A DNA stretch of 64,000 bases from Pseudomonadota bacterium. GTDB taxonomy: Bacteria; Pseudomonadota; Gammaproteobacteria; Burkholderiales; Burkholderiaceae_C. Location: NCBI GenBank assembly GCA_023460715.1, contig JAEWPH010000204.1, forward strand, positions 1-64,000, given 5' to 3'. The position numbers and the translations under genes are program-made. The notes beneath the pieces were generated by a model, which was not told the DNA's origin, did no database searches, and saw nothing but the letters and a program-made list of their open reading frames with translations. Shown piece by piece: positions 1 through 9,145 of this stretch (position 1 is the stretch's first letter; every line of letters begins with the position of its first letter).

Positions 1-348
1 CGACAGCAGGCCGCCCGCCTGCAATGCCGGCGCGAAGGGTTCGTGGGGCGGCGCGACCAGCACCACCCGGCCTGCCGCGCCCTCGGCGATGGCCTGCGCC
101 AGGCCCGGCAGCACCAGCGGCCATTCGCGCACCGCCTGCGGGGGCTGCAGCACCTCGGCCATGGCGCCCAGGGGCCAGCCACCGCCCGGCAGCTGGGCGT
201 CAAGCGCGGCATGGCCCGTTGGCCGCGTGCGCTGCAGGCCCGCCGCGGCCCAATCGCTGCCCTGCCAGACGCCGGGCACCTCGCACGCCCTCCGCTGCGC
301 CCCGGCCGGGGTCGCAGTGGTGAGGGAAAAGTGGGGCAGCGCAGACAT
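1..348 (-). CDS. imuA: ImuA, translesion-synthesis accessory protein (5' part only)
   Basis: The minus strand reads an uninterrupted frame from ATG at 348 off the left edge, giving 116 N-terminal residues. The stretch VWQGSDWAAAG...SGHAALDAQLPGGGWPLGAM...EVLQP (here with TGHAALDAQLPGGGWP) is typical of ImuA, a RecA/SulA-like protein that works with ImuB and DnaE2 in SOS-induced mutagenic repair. It is truncated by the window, so the rest of an imuA-imuB-dnaE2 operon would lie to the left. An in-frame TGA just upstream fixes ATG 348 as the first possible start. A LexA box lies 17 bp upstream of the start, which fits SOS control. The family call rests on the N-terminal third only. Confidence 0.8.
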   Translation of the reverse strand, partial: MSALPHFSLTTATPAGAQRRACEVPGVWQGSDWAAAGLQRTRPTGHAALDAQLPGGGWPLGAMAEVLQPPQAVREWPLVLPGLAQAIAEGAAGRVVLVAPPHEPFAPALQAGGLLS

Positions 349-350
349 GG

Positions 351-394
351 TCAGCCATCAAATACTGTTCAAATATACAGTATTTGATGGCTGA
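351..394. promoter_or_regulatory. LexA/SOS box inside a 44-bp perfect palindrome
   Basis: CTGT at 365-368 and ACAG at 377-380 with 8 bp between them match the proteobacterial LexA operator CTGT-N8-ACAG. The symmetry goes far beyond the operator: 351-368 and 377-394 are perfect 18-bp inverted repeats. On the minus strand the box contains TATATT, a plausible -10 element for imuA, so bound LexA would cover the promoter. The palindrome ends only 2 bp before the imuA start codon, leaving almost no leader and no clear Shine-Dalgarno sequence. The flanking symmetry could also act as a hairpin at the end of the HD-GYP gene side. Confidence 0.85.
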
Positions 395-437
395 CGGGGT
401 CCTCAACAACCCTGCCCTTGCCGCATGCGCCCGGCAG

Positions 438-1763
438 TCAGAGGGTGGCAAGCCCCTGTGCGCAGGCGTCGCGCCAGTCGGCGACGGTGGCATCGCCCTC
501 GTCCGCGCGCTGGGCCAGATGCGGCCAGCGGCTGTGGCTGGCGTTGAGGATGCTCTGCAGCTGCCACAGCGCTTCGCGACCCAGCAGGGCCAGTTCGGCC
601 ATGCCCTGGGCATCGCCCTCCAGGTGCGGGAGCATCTCGGCCTGCTGGCGCGGGTGCGATCCGGCCTCGTAGAGCGCCTTCTGCAGCGCCGCGATTCGCA
701 TGTCGATGAAGGCGCTGGCCTTGCCGGACGACAGCGCCAGCCCGTCGCCGGACAACCCGCCGCGCAAGCCCTCCCAGGTGCGGAAAGCGGTCGACAGCAC
801 GTCGATGCACCGATCCACGTCCTGGCGAACCGCCGCTGGATCGGCATCCATGGAGCCTTGCTGCAGCAGCGGCAGCAGCAGCGCCGTCAGCGCGGCGGGA
901 AACTTGCGGTGGTTGAGCCGCAGCGATAGCGACAGGCGCTGGGCGGGCGCATCGCTGTATTTCTCGAAGAAGGCGGACACCACTTCCGCCAGGAGCAGGA
1001 TCTGCCCCATGGGCGAGATCTGCGCGCCCGGCAGGCTGCGCGGATAACCCGTGCCGTCCATGCGCTCGTGGTGCTCCAGCACCGCGGTTTCCACCGACTT
1101 CGGGTAGGCCGCCAGCGCGCGGATGACGACCATGGCCGTCACCGGGTGCGCCACCAGGTGCTTGCGGCCCACGCCCGTGATCTTGTGCTCCGGATTGCGC
1201 CAGACCGGGTCCATGTGCAGCACGCCGATGTCATGCAGCAGGGACGCGGCGGCCAGCGGCGTGCAATCGCGCTCGCTCCAGCCGCTCTGCACCCCCAGGA
1301 ACAGCGCCACCAGCATCATGCGCACGCTGTGCGCGAGCAGGTCGCCCCGCTGCTCCCGCATCACCGTCAGCTTGAAGGCCATGGGCCGGGGCAACGGCAT
1401 GGCACGCACCGGCGCCAGCAGCCGCCCTGCCCCGCCCACGGCGGGCAGCAGCATGCGGACGAGCGGATCGCTGTGGCATTGCGCCTGCGCCATCTCCACC
1501 AGATCCGGCAGGGTGATCGCCTCCTGAACGCTCAGTTGCTGGTCGATGGAGCCGCGCAGCTTGTGCTGCACCAGCCGCTCGTAGAGCCGGCTGTCCACGC
1601 GGGCGCCCTTGTCCAGCAGCTTGATGCCGCTGTCGGTGTAGATGGCATCCTGCGCCACCACATGGCAGCGTTCGGCCATGTCGGTCACGGCGCGCAGGTA
1701 GTGGGAGTCGTCGACCTCGCCCTCGGCAGTCAGGCGATCGGCGGGCGGGAGGGATGCGTTCAT
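438..1763 (-). CDS. HD-GYP domain protein, probable c-di-GMP phosphodiesterase
   Basis: 441 residues. An HD signature HDIG lies at about 177-180 and the diagnostic HHERMDGTGYP at about 231-241, with a further conserved H-P pair near 206. This is the HD-GYP pattern (HHExxDGxGYP) of enzymes that hydrolyse cyclic di-GMP. The first ~130 residues have no domain I recognise. There is no signal peptide, membrane segment or receiver domain, so it looks cytoplasmic and not directly phospho-regulated. It stands alone between imuA and a CoA-transferase. Key residues are present, so activity is likely, but substrate specificity is inferred from the family. Confidence 0.85.
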   Translation of the reverse strand: MNASLPPADRLTAEGEVDDSHYLRAVTDMAERCHVVAQDAIYTDSGIKLLDKGARVDSRLYERLVQHKLRGSIDQQLSVQEAITLPDLVEMAQAQCHSDPLVRMLLPAVGGAGRLLAPVRAMPLPRPMAFKLTVMREQRGDLLAHSVRMMLVALFLGVQSGWSERDCTPLAAASLLHDIGVLHMDPVWRNPEHKITGVGRKHLVAHPVTAMVVIRALAAYPKSVETAVLEHHERMDGTGYPRSLPGAQISPMGQILLLAEVVSAFFEKYSDAPAQRLSLSLRLNHRKFPAALTALLLPLLQQGSMDADPAAVRQDVDRCIDVLSTAFRTWEGLRGGLSGDGLALSSGKASAFIDMRIAALQKALYEAGSHPRQQAEMLPHLEGDAQGMAELALLGREALWQLQSILNASHSRWPHLAQRADEGDATVADWRDACAQGLATL

Positions 1764-1880
1764 GCAGGCAAGAAAGGCGGCTTCGGCAAGCCGCTGCTGC
1801 CAAGAATATAAGCCGCTTTCAGGGCCCCGAATCCAAGGCCGGACTGAGAACGTGTTGACGATCTCAGGGTGGCGTACCGG

Positions 1881-3263
1881 TCACGTCCACGCCGGCGCAT
1901 CCGTGTCCGGCGGGACCGCAGGCCGCGTCCAACCCGCGGGCGTGCGCTCCAGTACGGCACTGTGGCGCACCGACCGCAGCACGCCGAAACCCGAAGCCGA
2001 GGTCTCCAGCCAGGGCGTGCGGTCTGGTGCCTGTGCACGCAGGCCGTGGGGCACGCGCCCCAAGGTGCGCAGCCAATGGCCGGTCTGCGCCAGCGAGACC
2101 TGCACATGCCAGCTGCCGCCCTCGCGCTGCTGGCGGCGCAGGGCCGCGGCCGCACCGAAGGCGATGAGGTAGCCCGTGGCCTCGTCCAGGATCTGCAGCG
2201 GCAAGGGCTTGGGCCGGCCGTCGCCCACCGCCTCCCCTTCGGCGTGGTTGAAGCCCATGGCCGTCTGCACCAGCGAATCGAAGCCGCGCCGCGTGGCCCA
2301 CGGCCCCTGCGTGCCATACGCCGTGAGCGACACATAGACGATGCCCGGGCGCTGCTGCGCCACGGCCTCGGGCCCGTAACCCAGCGCCTGCAGGCCTCCG
2401 GGCCGGTAGCCCTGTACCCAGACATGCGCCTCGGCCAGCAGCCGCTGCATGGCGGCCCGGCCGCCAGCGCTCCGCAAATCGACATGCACGGAGCGCTTGC
2501 CCCGGCTGGTTTCTGCGATGGCGGCGATGTTGGGCAGGTGCGGCGCATTCACCAGCATCACATCCGCCCCGTAGGCCGCCAGCGCCTTGCCGCCCACCGG
2601 GCCGGCCAGGATGCGCGTCAGGTCCAGCACGCGCACGCCCTCCAGAGGCCGCTGCCCGGCCGACAGGGGCGGCAAGGCCCGCGGCGGTGCATCGCCGATG
2701 CTCTCGATGGTGAACAGCGGCTGTGCCGCCACGGCCTGGCCCTGGGGCGTGGCGTCCCACTGCGCAAAGCTGCGCAGCGCGGTAGCCACCAGGCCGGCCG
2801 CCGCTGCGGCGGATTCGAAATCCAGCGCCTTCCAGGCCATCAGCGCCGCCTCGGCATCGGCACGCGTGGCCTGCGCCGGGTCCAGCCCCAGCAGCCGCAG
2901 GGCGCCGTCGCGGTGGTGCGCAAAGTTGGCATGGATGCGCACGTGCCCGTCCGCGCAGCGGTACAGGCCCGAGAACGCATCCCACAGATCGGGCACTTCG
3001 CCATCCAGGCTGAACCAGCCCGTGCATTCGGTGCTGGCATGCGCCATGTCCACGCCCACCTGCTGGCGCGGTGCCCCGCGCTGGTGGCCCAGTTCGCAAG
3101 CCGCCAGGGCGGCGGCTGCGATGCTGGCCTGCGCCGCCGTGCCCACGGCGAACGACGACGGCAGCACGGGGTCTGCGCCCGTCAACGTCGCGCAAGCCAG
3201 CGCCTCGGGCGGCAAGGCCGCCTGAGTCCACAGGTCGCGCAGCACCTCCGAAGCAACGGCCAT
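1881..3263 (-). CDS. CaiB/BaiF-type (class III) CoA-transferase
   Basis: 460 residues. The C-terminal half contains VRVLDLTRILAGPVGGK, LPNIAAIAETSRGKRSVHVDL and IVYVSLTAYGTQGPWATRRGFD, the characteristic blocks of family III CoA-transferases (formyl-CoA transferase/CaiB group). These move CoA between carboxylic acids through an aspartyl anhydride intermediate. The N-terminal half (about 1-190) resembles a second, divergent CaiB-like segment, as in longer members of the family. It is single and convergent with nothing, about 17 bp after the bglX stop on the same strand. The acid substrate cannot be told from sequence. Confidence 0.85.
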   Translation of the reverse strand: MAVASEVLRDLWTQAALPPEALACATLTGADPVLPSSFAVGTAAQASIAAAALAACELGHQRGAPRQQVGVDMAHASTECTGWFSLDGEVPDLWDAFSGLYRCADGHVRIHANFAHHRDGALRLLGLDPAQATRADAEAALMAWKALDFESAAAAAGLVATALRSFAQWDATPQGQAVAAQPLFTIESIGDAPPRALPPLSAGQRPLEGVRVLDLTRILAGPVGGKALAAYGADVMLVNAPHLPNIAAIAETSRGKRSVHVDLRSAGGRAAMQRLLAEAHVWVQGYRPGGLQALGYGPEAVAQQRPGIVYVSLTAYGTQGPWATRRGFDSLVQTAMGFNHAEGEAVGDGRPKPLPLQILDEATGYLIAFGAAAALRRQQREGGSWHVQVSLAQTGHWLRTLGRVPHGLRAQAPDRTPWLETSASGFGVLRSVRHSAVLERTPAGWTRPAVPPDTDAPAWT

Positions 3264-3280
3264 CGCGCACTCCCCTTCTT

Positions 3281-5581
3281 TTATTGCAGCTCGAAGCCCT
3301 GCTCGCGCACGGCCTGCGAGTCCAGGCCGATCTGCACGTTGAAGCGGCCCGGCTCTGCCACATGCTGCAGGCGGGCATTGAAGAACTTGAGCTGTTCCTC
3401 CGTGACCGGGAAGCGCAGCACGCGCTCTTCGCCGGGCTGCAGCATCACCTTGCGGAAGTCCTTCAGTTCCTTGACCGGGCGCACCACCGAAGCGGCCACG
3501 TCCTGGATGTAGAGCTGCACCACGGTCTCGCCCGCGCGCTGGCCGGTGTTCTTCACCGTCACCGCCGCCTCGATCTGGCCGCCGCGCGCCATGGTACGGC
3601 TCGACAGCACCACCTCGGACAGCGCGAAATCGGTATAGCTCAGGCCATAGCCGAACGGGTACAGCGGGCCGGTGACTTCCTCGAAGTACTGCGAGGTGTA
3701 GTTGCCCGGCTTGCCTTCGGTGAAGGGCCGGCCCAGGCGGGCGTGGTTGTAATAAGTGGGGATCTGCCCGACCGAGCGCGGGAACGAGATCGGCAGCTTG
3801 CCCGAAGGGTTGTAGTCGCCGAAGAGCACGTCGCTGATCGCGTTGCCGCCTTCGGTGCCCGTGTACCAGGTCTCCAGGATGGCGTCGGCCTCCTTCTGCT
3901 CCCGCTGCAGCGCCAGCGGGCGGCCGTTCATCAGCACCAGCACCAGCGGCTTGCCCGTGGCCTTGAGCGCGGTGATCAGGTCGCGCTGGCTCTGCGGCAG
4001 GTCCAGGCTGGTGCGGCTCGACGATTCGTGCGACATGCCGCGCGCCTCGCCCACGGCGGCCACGATCACGTCGGACCGCTGCGCCACCTTGACGGCTTCC
4101 TGGATCATCTCGGCCGGCGTGCGCTTGTCCTGCGTGACCTCGGGCGCATCCCAGTTTAGGAAGTTCAGGTACTCGACGATCTTCTCGTCGTTGGTGATGT
4201 TGGCCCCGCGGGCATAGACCACGCGCCCGCCGCTCTGGCCGACGGCCGCGTTCAGCCCTGCCCGCAGGGTCACGGCCAGCTTGTCGTAGCCCGCCGCGGA
4301 CCAGCTGCCCAGCATGTCGATGGGCGCATCGGCCAGCGGTCCGACCAGCGCGATGGAGGCGTTCTTGGCCAGCGGCAGCGTGCGGTTGCGGTTCTCCAGC
4401 AGCACGATGGACTTGCGTGCCACGTCGCGCGCTGCGGGGCGGTCGAGGCGGCTGTCGGCCTTGAGGTCCGCCGGATCGTCCTTGGCCTCGCCGATGCGCA
4501 GATAAGGGTTGTGGAACAGGCCCATGTCGTACTTGGCGCCCAGCACTTCGGTCACGGCGTTGTCGATCTCCTGCATGCGCACCTCGCCGGACTGCACCAG
4601 GCCCGGCAGCTCCTTCAGGTAGACCGAGTCAGCCATGCTCATGTCGATGCCGGTCTGGATGGCCAGCTTGGCGGCCTCGCGCTCGTCATGGGCCACGCCG
4701 TGGCGCGTGAGTTCGACGATGGCGCCGTGGTCGCTCACCGTCACGCCCTTGAAGCCCCAGTCCTTGCGCAGCAGGTCCTGCATGAGCCAGGTGTTGGACG
4801 TGGCCGGCACGCCGTTGATGGAGTTCAGCGCCACCATCACGCCGCCCGCGCCGGCATCGATCGCGGCCTTGTAGGGCGGCAGGTAGTCCTGGTACATGCG
4901 CATCGGGCTCATGTCCACCGTGTTGTAGTCGCGTCCGCCCTCCACGGCGCCGTACATCGCGAAGTGCTTCACGCTGGCCATGATGCGATCGGCCGGCACC
5001 GGCAGCGTGCCCTGGAAGCCTTTCACGGTCGCCCTGGCGATCTGGGACACCAGGTGCGGGTCTTCGCCGAAGCCTTCCGAGGTGCGGCCCCAGCGCGGGT
5101 CGCGCGCAATGTCCACCATGGGCGCGAAGGTCATGTCAATGGAATCCGCCGCCGCCTCGCGCGCGGCGGTGCGGGCCATGGTTTCCACCGCGGCCATGTC
5201 CCAGCTCGACGCCAGGCCCAGCCCGATGGGGAACGTGGTGCGGTGGCCATGGATCACGTCGTAGGCGAAGAACATGGGAATCTTCAAACGCCCCTTCATG
5301 GCCGCGTCCTGCAGCCGGCGGTTGTCCGGACGGTTCACCGAATTGAAGGTGCCGCCCACGCGGCCGGCCGTGATCTCATCCGCCAACTGGGCGATCGGCA
5401 TCTCGGGGCCGATGCTGATCAGGCGCAGCTGGCCGATCTTTTCCTGCAAGGTCATGCGGCCTACCAGGTCCGCCACGAAAGCCTTCTTGTCGCTCAACAG
5501 ATTCGTTGCCGGAGCCTGCTGGGCAGAGGCCGCCAAAGCGCCCCAGCCGGCCACCAGGACGAACACCCACGATTTCTTCAT
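3281..5581 (-). CDS. bglX: Periplasmic beta-glucosidase, glycoside hydrolase family 3
   Basis: ATG at 5581 gives 766 residues beginning MKKSWVFVLVAGWGALAASAQQ, a clean Sec signal peptide. An upstream ATG at 5608 would add nine residues in front of it and is less likely. The GH3 N-domain has LQEKIGQLRLI, FAYDVIHGHRTTFPIGLG and the nucleophile motif GVTVSDHGAIVELTRHG. The C-domain and a fibronectin-III-like tail (about 660-766) follow. This order and length match E. coli BglX, which removes terminal beta-glucosyl units from oligosaccharides in the periplasm. It is divergent from opgG, so turnover of periplasmic glucans is a reasonable but unproven role. Confidence 0.92.
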   Translation of the reverse strand: MKKSWVFVLVAGWGALAASAQQAPATNLLSDKKAFVADLVGRMTLQEKIGQLRLISIGPEMPIAQLADEITAGRVGGTFNSVNRPDNRRLQDAAMKGRLKIPMFFAYDVIHGHRTTFPIGLGLASSWDMAAVETMARTAAREAAADSIDMTFAPMVDIARDPRWGRTSEGFGEDPHLVSQIARATVKGFQGTLPVPADRIMASVKHFAMYGAVEGGRDYNTVDMSPMRMYQDYLPPYKAAIDAGAGGVMVALNSINGVPATSNTWLMQDLLRKDWGFKGVTVSDHGAIVELTRHGVAHDEREAAKLAIQTGIDMSMADSVYLKELPGLVQSGEVRMQEIDNAVTEVLGAKYDMGLFHNPYLRIGEAKDDPADLKADSRLDRPAARDVARKSIVLLENRNRTLPLAKNASIALVGPLADAPIDMLGSWSAAGYDKLAVTLRAGLNAAVGQSGGRVVYARGANITNDEKIVEYLNFLNWDAPEVTQDKRTPAEMIQEAVKVAQRSDVIVAAVGEARGMSHESSSRTSLDLPQSQRDLITALKATGKPLVLVLMNGRPLALQREQKEADAILETWYTGTEGGNAISDVLFGDYNPSGKLPISFPRSVGQIPTYYNHARLGRPFTEGKPGNYTSQYFEEVTGPLYPFGYGLSYTDFALSEVVLSSRTMARGGQIEAAVTVKNTGQRAGETVVQLYIQDVAASVVRPVKELKDFRKVMLQPGEERVLRFPVTEEQLKFFNARLQHVAEPGRFNVQIGLDSQAVREQGFELQ

Positions 5582-5932
5582 TCCGTAACTTTCATAAATG
5601 GACTGCAACGTGCGCCGATTTCTGCACGAATCCCCTGCATCTCAGACGGGATCGCCAAGGCACGGATGCTAAGCTAAGCCCATGTTCGTTCGCCGCACCT
5701 GAGGGGTGCGCTTCGTTTCGGAATGCATCTTGCCCAGCCCCATCGCGCACAACCGCCCCGCTCTCTGCGGGGTTCGCCCTCCACGGTGACTGCGTCGCCT
5801 GCCCCTGGGCTACAGGCGCCACCGGCTCTCCCGGCTCTTTTTTCCCGCCCCACCCTCCAGCCACATCGCGGGGCCGCCGCCGCAGGCACCCGGCTTGCTT
5901 GCCTTGCCTCATCCTCTCTTCCACCGACCATC
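5582..5932. promoter_or_regulatory. Divergent bglX/opgG intergenic region
   Basis: 351 bp between the two divergent genes. The opgG frame stays open upstream to 5723, but that extension is Pro/Ala/Arg-rich with no signal-peptide character and is probably not translated. I see no convincing -35/-10 pair or operator for either gene. The stretch 5670-5690 with GCTAAGCTAAG is the most AT-rich part and a possible opgG promoter site. No gene is supported here. Confidence 0.35.
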
Positions 5933-7543
5933 ATGCCGATGTCCGTCCGCTCCGCCCCGCGCGTTCGCTCCACCTTTCTGGCCCTGGCCTGCACCGCGTC
6001 CATGCTCTGGTCGGCCGGAGCCAGCGCGTTCTCGCTCGACGACGTGACCCAGCAGGCGCGCGCCCTGGTGGACAAGCCCTATGCGGCCCCGGTCAGCAAC
6101 CTGCCGCCCGTGTTCAGCGGCATGCAGTTCGCCGATTACCAGAAGATGCAGCCCCGGACTGACCGCTTCGAGTGGCGCGACCAGCCCACGCCCTTCCGGC
6201 TGAACTTCTACCACCAGGGCATGCACTTCAATGCCCCGGTGCGTATCAACGAGATCACCGACCAGGGCGTACAAGAGATCAAGTACGACCCGGAGCGCTT
6301 CGACTTCGGCAACCTCAACTTCGACAAGGGCGCCACCAGCCAGCTCGGCTACGCCGGCTTTCGGGTGCTCTATCCCATCAACCAGCCGGACAAGCTCGAT
6401 GAGATCGTGAGCTTCCTGGGCGCCAGCTACTTCCGCGTGATCGGCAAGGGCCAGGTCTATGGGCTGTCCAGCCGCGGGCTGGCCATCGACACGGCGCCAC
6501 CGGGCGGCGAGGAGTTTCCCAACTTCCGCGAGTTCTGGATCCAGCGCCCCGCCGCCAACGACAAGCAGGTCGTGATCTATGCGCTGCTCGACTCGCCGCG
6601 CGCCACCGGCGCCTACCAGTTCATCGTGACCCCGGGCGGCAAGGACGCGGTGGTCGATGTGCAGTCGCGCATCTTCGTGCGCGGCGACATCAAGACCCTG
6701 GGCATCGCGCCGCTGACGAGCATGTTCCTGTTCGGACCCAACCAGCAGTCGGCCCTCAAGAACGGCAACTTCCGCCCGGCCATCCACGACTCCAACGGCC
6801 TGGCGATCCACACCGGCAAGGACGAATGGCTGTGGCGCCCGCTGAACAACCCGCGCCAACTGGCCATCAGCTCCTTCGCGGTCGAGAACCCCAAGGGCTT
6901 CGGCCTGCTGCAGCGCGGGCGCGAGTTCGGCCGCTACGAAGACCTCAAGGACCGCTACGACCTGCGCCCCAGCGCCTGGATCGAGCCGCAGGGCAACTGG
7001 GGCAAGGGCCATGTCACGCTGATGGAGATCCCCACGCCGGACGAGACCAACGACAACATCGTGGCCTTCTGGACGCCCGAGGGCACCAACCGCAAGGGCG
7101 AGATGCTGGAATTTGCCTACCGCATGCACTGGACGACCGACGAGCCCGCGCTGCACGGCGCCGACAACGCCTGGGTGAAGCAGACCCTGCACACCGAAAG
7201 CGAGGAACTGCAGGCCAACCTGATCCGCAAGCTGGACGGCGCCAGCGCCTTCATGATCGACTTCGAGGGCCCGGCCGTCGCGCAGCTGCCCAGCGGGGCG
7301 GCCATCAACCCGCAGGTCAGCGTGGACAACAACGCCGAACTGCTGGGCGTGAACATCCAGCGCAACCCGGCCATCCAGGGCTGGCGTCTGACGGTGCGCG
7401 TGAAGGTGAAGAACCCGGCCCAGCCGGTGGAAATGCGCGCCGCGCTGATGCAGGGCGACAAGGCCATCAGCGAGACCTGGAGCTACCAGATCCCGCCGAA
7501 CCCGCCGGCGCAGCCGCCGGCCGCCCCGGCCGCCAAGCCCTGA
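5933..7543 (+). CDS. opgG: Osmoregulated periplasmic glucan biosynthesis protein G
   Basis: ATG at 5933 yields 536 residues starting [38 protein letters not shown], with a signal peptide cleaved near ASA-FS. The blocks [32 protein letters not shown] [18 protein letters not shown], and [17 protein letters not shown] are typical of MdoG/OpgG, which acts in the periplasm in making the beta-glucan backbone or branches. The length is near the usual ~510. A strong terminator follows at once and no opgH glucosyltransferase is downstream, which is atypical since opgG and opgH usually form an operon. opgH may lie elsewhere in the genome. Confidence 0.9.
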   Translation: MPMSVRSAPRVRSTFLALACTASMLWSAGASAFSLDDVTQQARALVDKPYAAPVSNLPPVFSGMQFADYQKMQPRTDRFEWRDQPTPFRLNFYHQGMHFNAPVRINEITDQGVQEIKYDPERFDFGNLNFDKGATSQLGYAGFRVLYPINQPDKLDEIVSFLGASYFRVIGKGQVYGLSSRGLAIDTAPPGGEEFPNFREFWIQRPAANDKQVVIYALLDSPRATGAYQFIVTPGGKDAVVDVQSRIFVRGDIKTLGIAPLTSMFLFGPNQQSALKNGNFRPAIHDSNGLAIHTGKDEWLWRPLNNPRQLAISSFAVENPKGFGLLQRGREFGRYEDLKDRYDLRPSAWIEPQGNWGKGHVTLMEIPTPDETNDNIVAFWTPEGTNRKGEMLEFAYRMHWTTDEPALHGADNAWVKQTLHTESEELQANLIRKLDGASAFMIDFEGPAVAQLPSGAAINPQVSVDNNAELLGVNIQRNPAIQGWRLTVRVKVKNPAQPVEMRAALMQGDKAISETWSYQIPPNPPAQPPAAPAAKP

Positions 7544-7561
7544 GCGGCGGACAGCAACAAG

Positions 7562-7590
7562 AAAAAGGCCCGGCAGAACCGGGCCTTTTT
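7562..7590. terminator. Bidirectional intrinsic terminator between opgG and scoB
   Basis: A 12-bp perfect stem (7562-7573 with 7579-7590, AAAAAGGCCCGG / CCGGGCCTTTTT) with a 5-nt loop and T-runs on both strands. It lies 18 bp after the opgG stop and 24 bp after the end of convergent scoB, so it can serve both. Confidence 0.9.
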
Positions 7591-7613
7591 CTTGGCAAAG
7601 CGAAAACGAAGGG

Positions 7614-8252
7614 TCAGCGGATCAGCGTCACGCCGGTCTTGGCCTGCAGCGCGTCGAAGCTCACTTCGGGCGCCAGTTCCACCACCTTGAGACCCTCGGG
7701 CGTCACGTCCAGCACGGCCAGGTCGGTGATGATGCGGTCCACCACGCCCACGCCCGTCAGGGGCAGCGTGCACTCGGGCAGGATCTTCAGGTCTTCGGTG
7801 CCGTCCTTCTTCTTGGCGACGTGCTCCATCAGCACGATCACGCGCTTCACGCCGGCCACCAGGTCCATGGCGCCGCCCATGCCCTTGACCATCTTGCCGG
7901 GGATCATCCAGTTGGCGAGGTCGCCCTTGGCGCTCACCTGCATGGCGCCGAGGATGGACAGGTTGATCTTGCCGCCGCGGATCATGGCGAACGACTGATC
8001 GCTGCCGAAGATGGACGAGCCGGGAATGGTCGTCACCGTCTGCTTGCCGGCGTTGATGAGGTCGGCGTCCACCGCGTCCTCTGTCGGAAAGGCGCCGATG
8101 CCGAGCATGCCGTTCTCGGACTGCAGCCACACTTCCTTGGTGCCCGTGTGGTTGGCCACCAGCGTGGGAATGCCGATGCCGAGGTTCACGTAGAAGCCGT
8201 CTTCCAGCTCCTGCGCCGCGCGTGCGGCCATCTGGTCTTGGGTCCAGGGCAT
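7614..8252 (-). CDS. scoB: 3-oxoacid CoA-transferase, subunit B
   Basis: 212 residues. It has [13 protein letters not shown] and the active-site SENGMLGIG, where the glutamate carries CoA as a thioester, then [19 protein letters not shown], all hallmarks of the beta subunit of succinyl-CoA:3-oxoacid CoA-transferases (SCOT/AtoA/PcaJ group). It works with the subunit A gene directly upstream, with only 1 nt between the genes, implying translational coupling. Whether the substrate is acetoacetate or 3-oxoadipate is not clear. The lack of other beta-ketoadipate genes nearby favours the ketone-body type. Confidence 0.9.
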   Translation of the reverse strand: MPWTQDQMAARAAQELEDGFYVNLGIGIPTLVANHTGTKEVWLQSENGMLGIGAFPTEDAVDADLINAGKQTVTTIPGSSIFGSDQSFAMIRGGKINLSILGAMQVSAKGDLANWMIPGKMVKGMGGAMDLVAGVKRVIVLMEHVAKKKDGTEDLKILPECTLPLTGVGVVDRIITDLAVLDVTPEGLKVVELAPEVSFDALQAKTGVTLIR

Positions 8253-8253
8253 G

Positions 8254-9066
8254 TCAGGCTCCTTCTTTCTTGTTGGCGGGCACGGTCGGCACAGGCAGTT
8301 CGCTGCCGGCGGCGGCCTGGGCGATCACGGCCTGGGCTTCGACCTTGGCGGCCACGGGATCGACGGGCGCAGCGGCGCTCACGGTGCGTTTCTCGATGCG
8401 CTTTTCGGGGTTCGGGTTGTGCACGATGCGGTGCACGTAGATGCCGGGCAGGTGCACGTCGTCGGGCGCGATCTGGCCGGTCTCGACGATCTCCTCGACC
8501 TCGACGATGCAGACCTTGCCGGCCGTGGCGGCCGCGGGGTTGAAATTGCGCGCCGTGAGGCGGAATTGCAGGTTGCCCGACTTGTCGGCGCGGTGTGCCT
8601 TGACCAGCGCCACGTCGGGCACCAGCGCGCGCTCCATCACGTAGGTTTCGCCGTCGAACTCGCGCAGTTCCTTGCCCTCGGCGACGATGGTGCCCACGCC
8701 GGTCTTGGTGAAGAAGGCCGGAATGCCCGCGCCGCCGGCGCGCAGCTTCTCGGCCAGCGTGCCCTGGGGCGTGAACTCCAGCTCCAGCTCGCCGGCCAGG
8801 TACTGGCGCTCGAACTCCTTGTTCTCGCCCACATAGGACGAGATCATCTTCTTGATCTGGCGCGTCTCCAGCAGCTTGCCCAGGCCGAAGCCGTCCACGC
8901 CCGCATTGTTGGAAATGACGGTGAGCTGCTTGGCGCCGGAATCGCGCAGCGCATCGATCAGCGCCTCGGGGATGCCGCACAGCCCGAAGCCGCCCACGGC
9001 CAGCAGCTGGCCATCGGCCACGACGCCCTTAAGCGCCTCGTCCGCGGAAGGGAAAACCTTGTTCAC
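8254..9066 (-). CDS. scoA: 3-oxoacid CoA-transferase, subunit A, with C-terminal extension
   Basis: 270 residues; the family is usually about 230. Residues 1-225 carry the subunit A pattern: [50 protein letters not shown] and [13 protein letters not shown]. The last ~40 residues are Ala/Pro/Val-rich and look unstructured, resembling a flexible tail. It is the first gene of scoAB and is divergent from the PAS-LuxR gene, with a palindrome in the shared promoter region. A good GGAG-type ribosome site precedes the ATG (minus strand GGAGACTCCAGTG). Confidence 0.88.
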   Translation of the reverse strand: MNKVFPSADEALKGVVADGQLLAVGGFGLCGIPEALIDALRDSGAKQLTVISNNAGVDGFGLGKLLETRQIKKMISSYVGENKEFERQYLAGELELEFTPQGTLAEKLRAGGAGIPAFFTKTGVGTIVAEGKELREFDGETYVMERALVPDVALVKAHRADKSGNLQFRLTARNFNPAAATAGKVCIVEVEEIVETGQIAPDDVHLPGIYVHRIVHNPNPEKRIEKRTVSAAAPVDPVAAKVEAQAVIAQAAAGSELPVPTVPANKKEGA

Positions 9067-9097
9067 TGGAGTCTCCTCATCAAGATGGATGCGCTAC

Positions 9098-9122
9098 GAT
9101 ACTACGTACCATCTTAAGTAGT
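9098..9122. promoter_or_regulatory. Palindromic operator candidate between scoA and the PAS-LuxR gene
   Basis: 9098-9113 reads GAT-AC-TACGTA-CC-ATC, symmetrical around TACGTA. An overlapping inverted repeat pairs ACTAC (9101-9105) with GTAGT (9118-9122). It lies in the 79-bp divergent region, so a dimeric regulator such as the neighbouring LuxR-type protein could bind here. Symmetry is seen; the binding is inferred. Confidence 0.45.
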
Positions 9123-9145
9123 TCCCCCTAAATATTTTCACCACC

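Noticed and set aside
5723-5932. A 70-residue N-terminal extension of OpgG
   Set aside because: It would place a Pro/Arg-rich segment before a normal signal peptide and prevent export.
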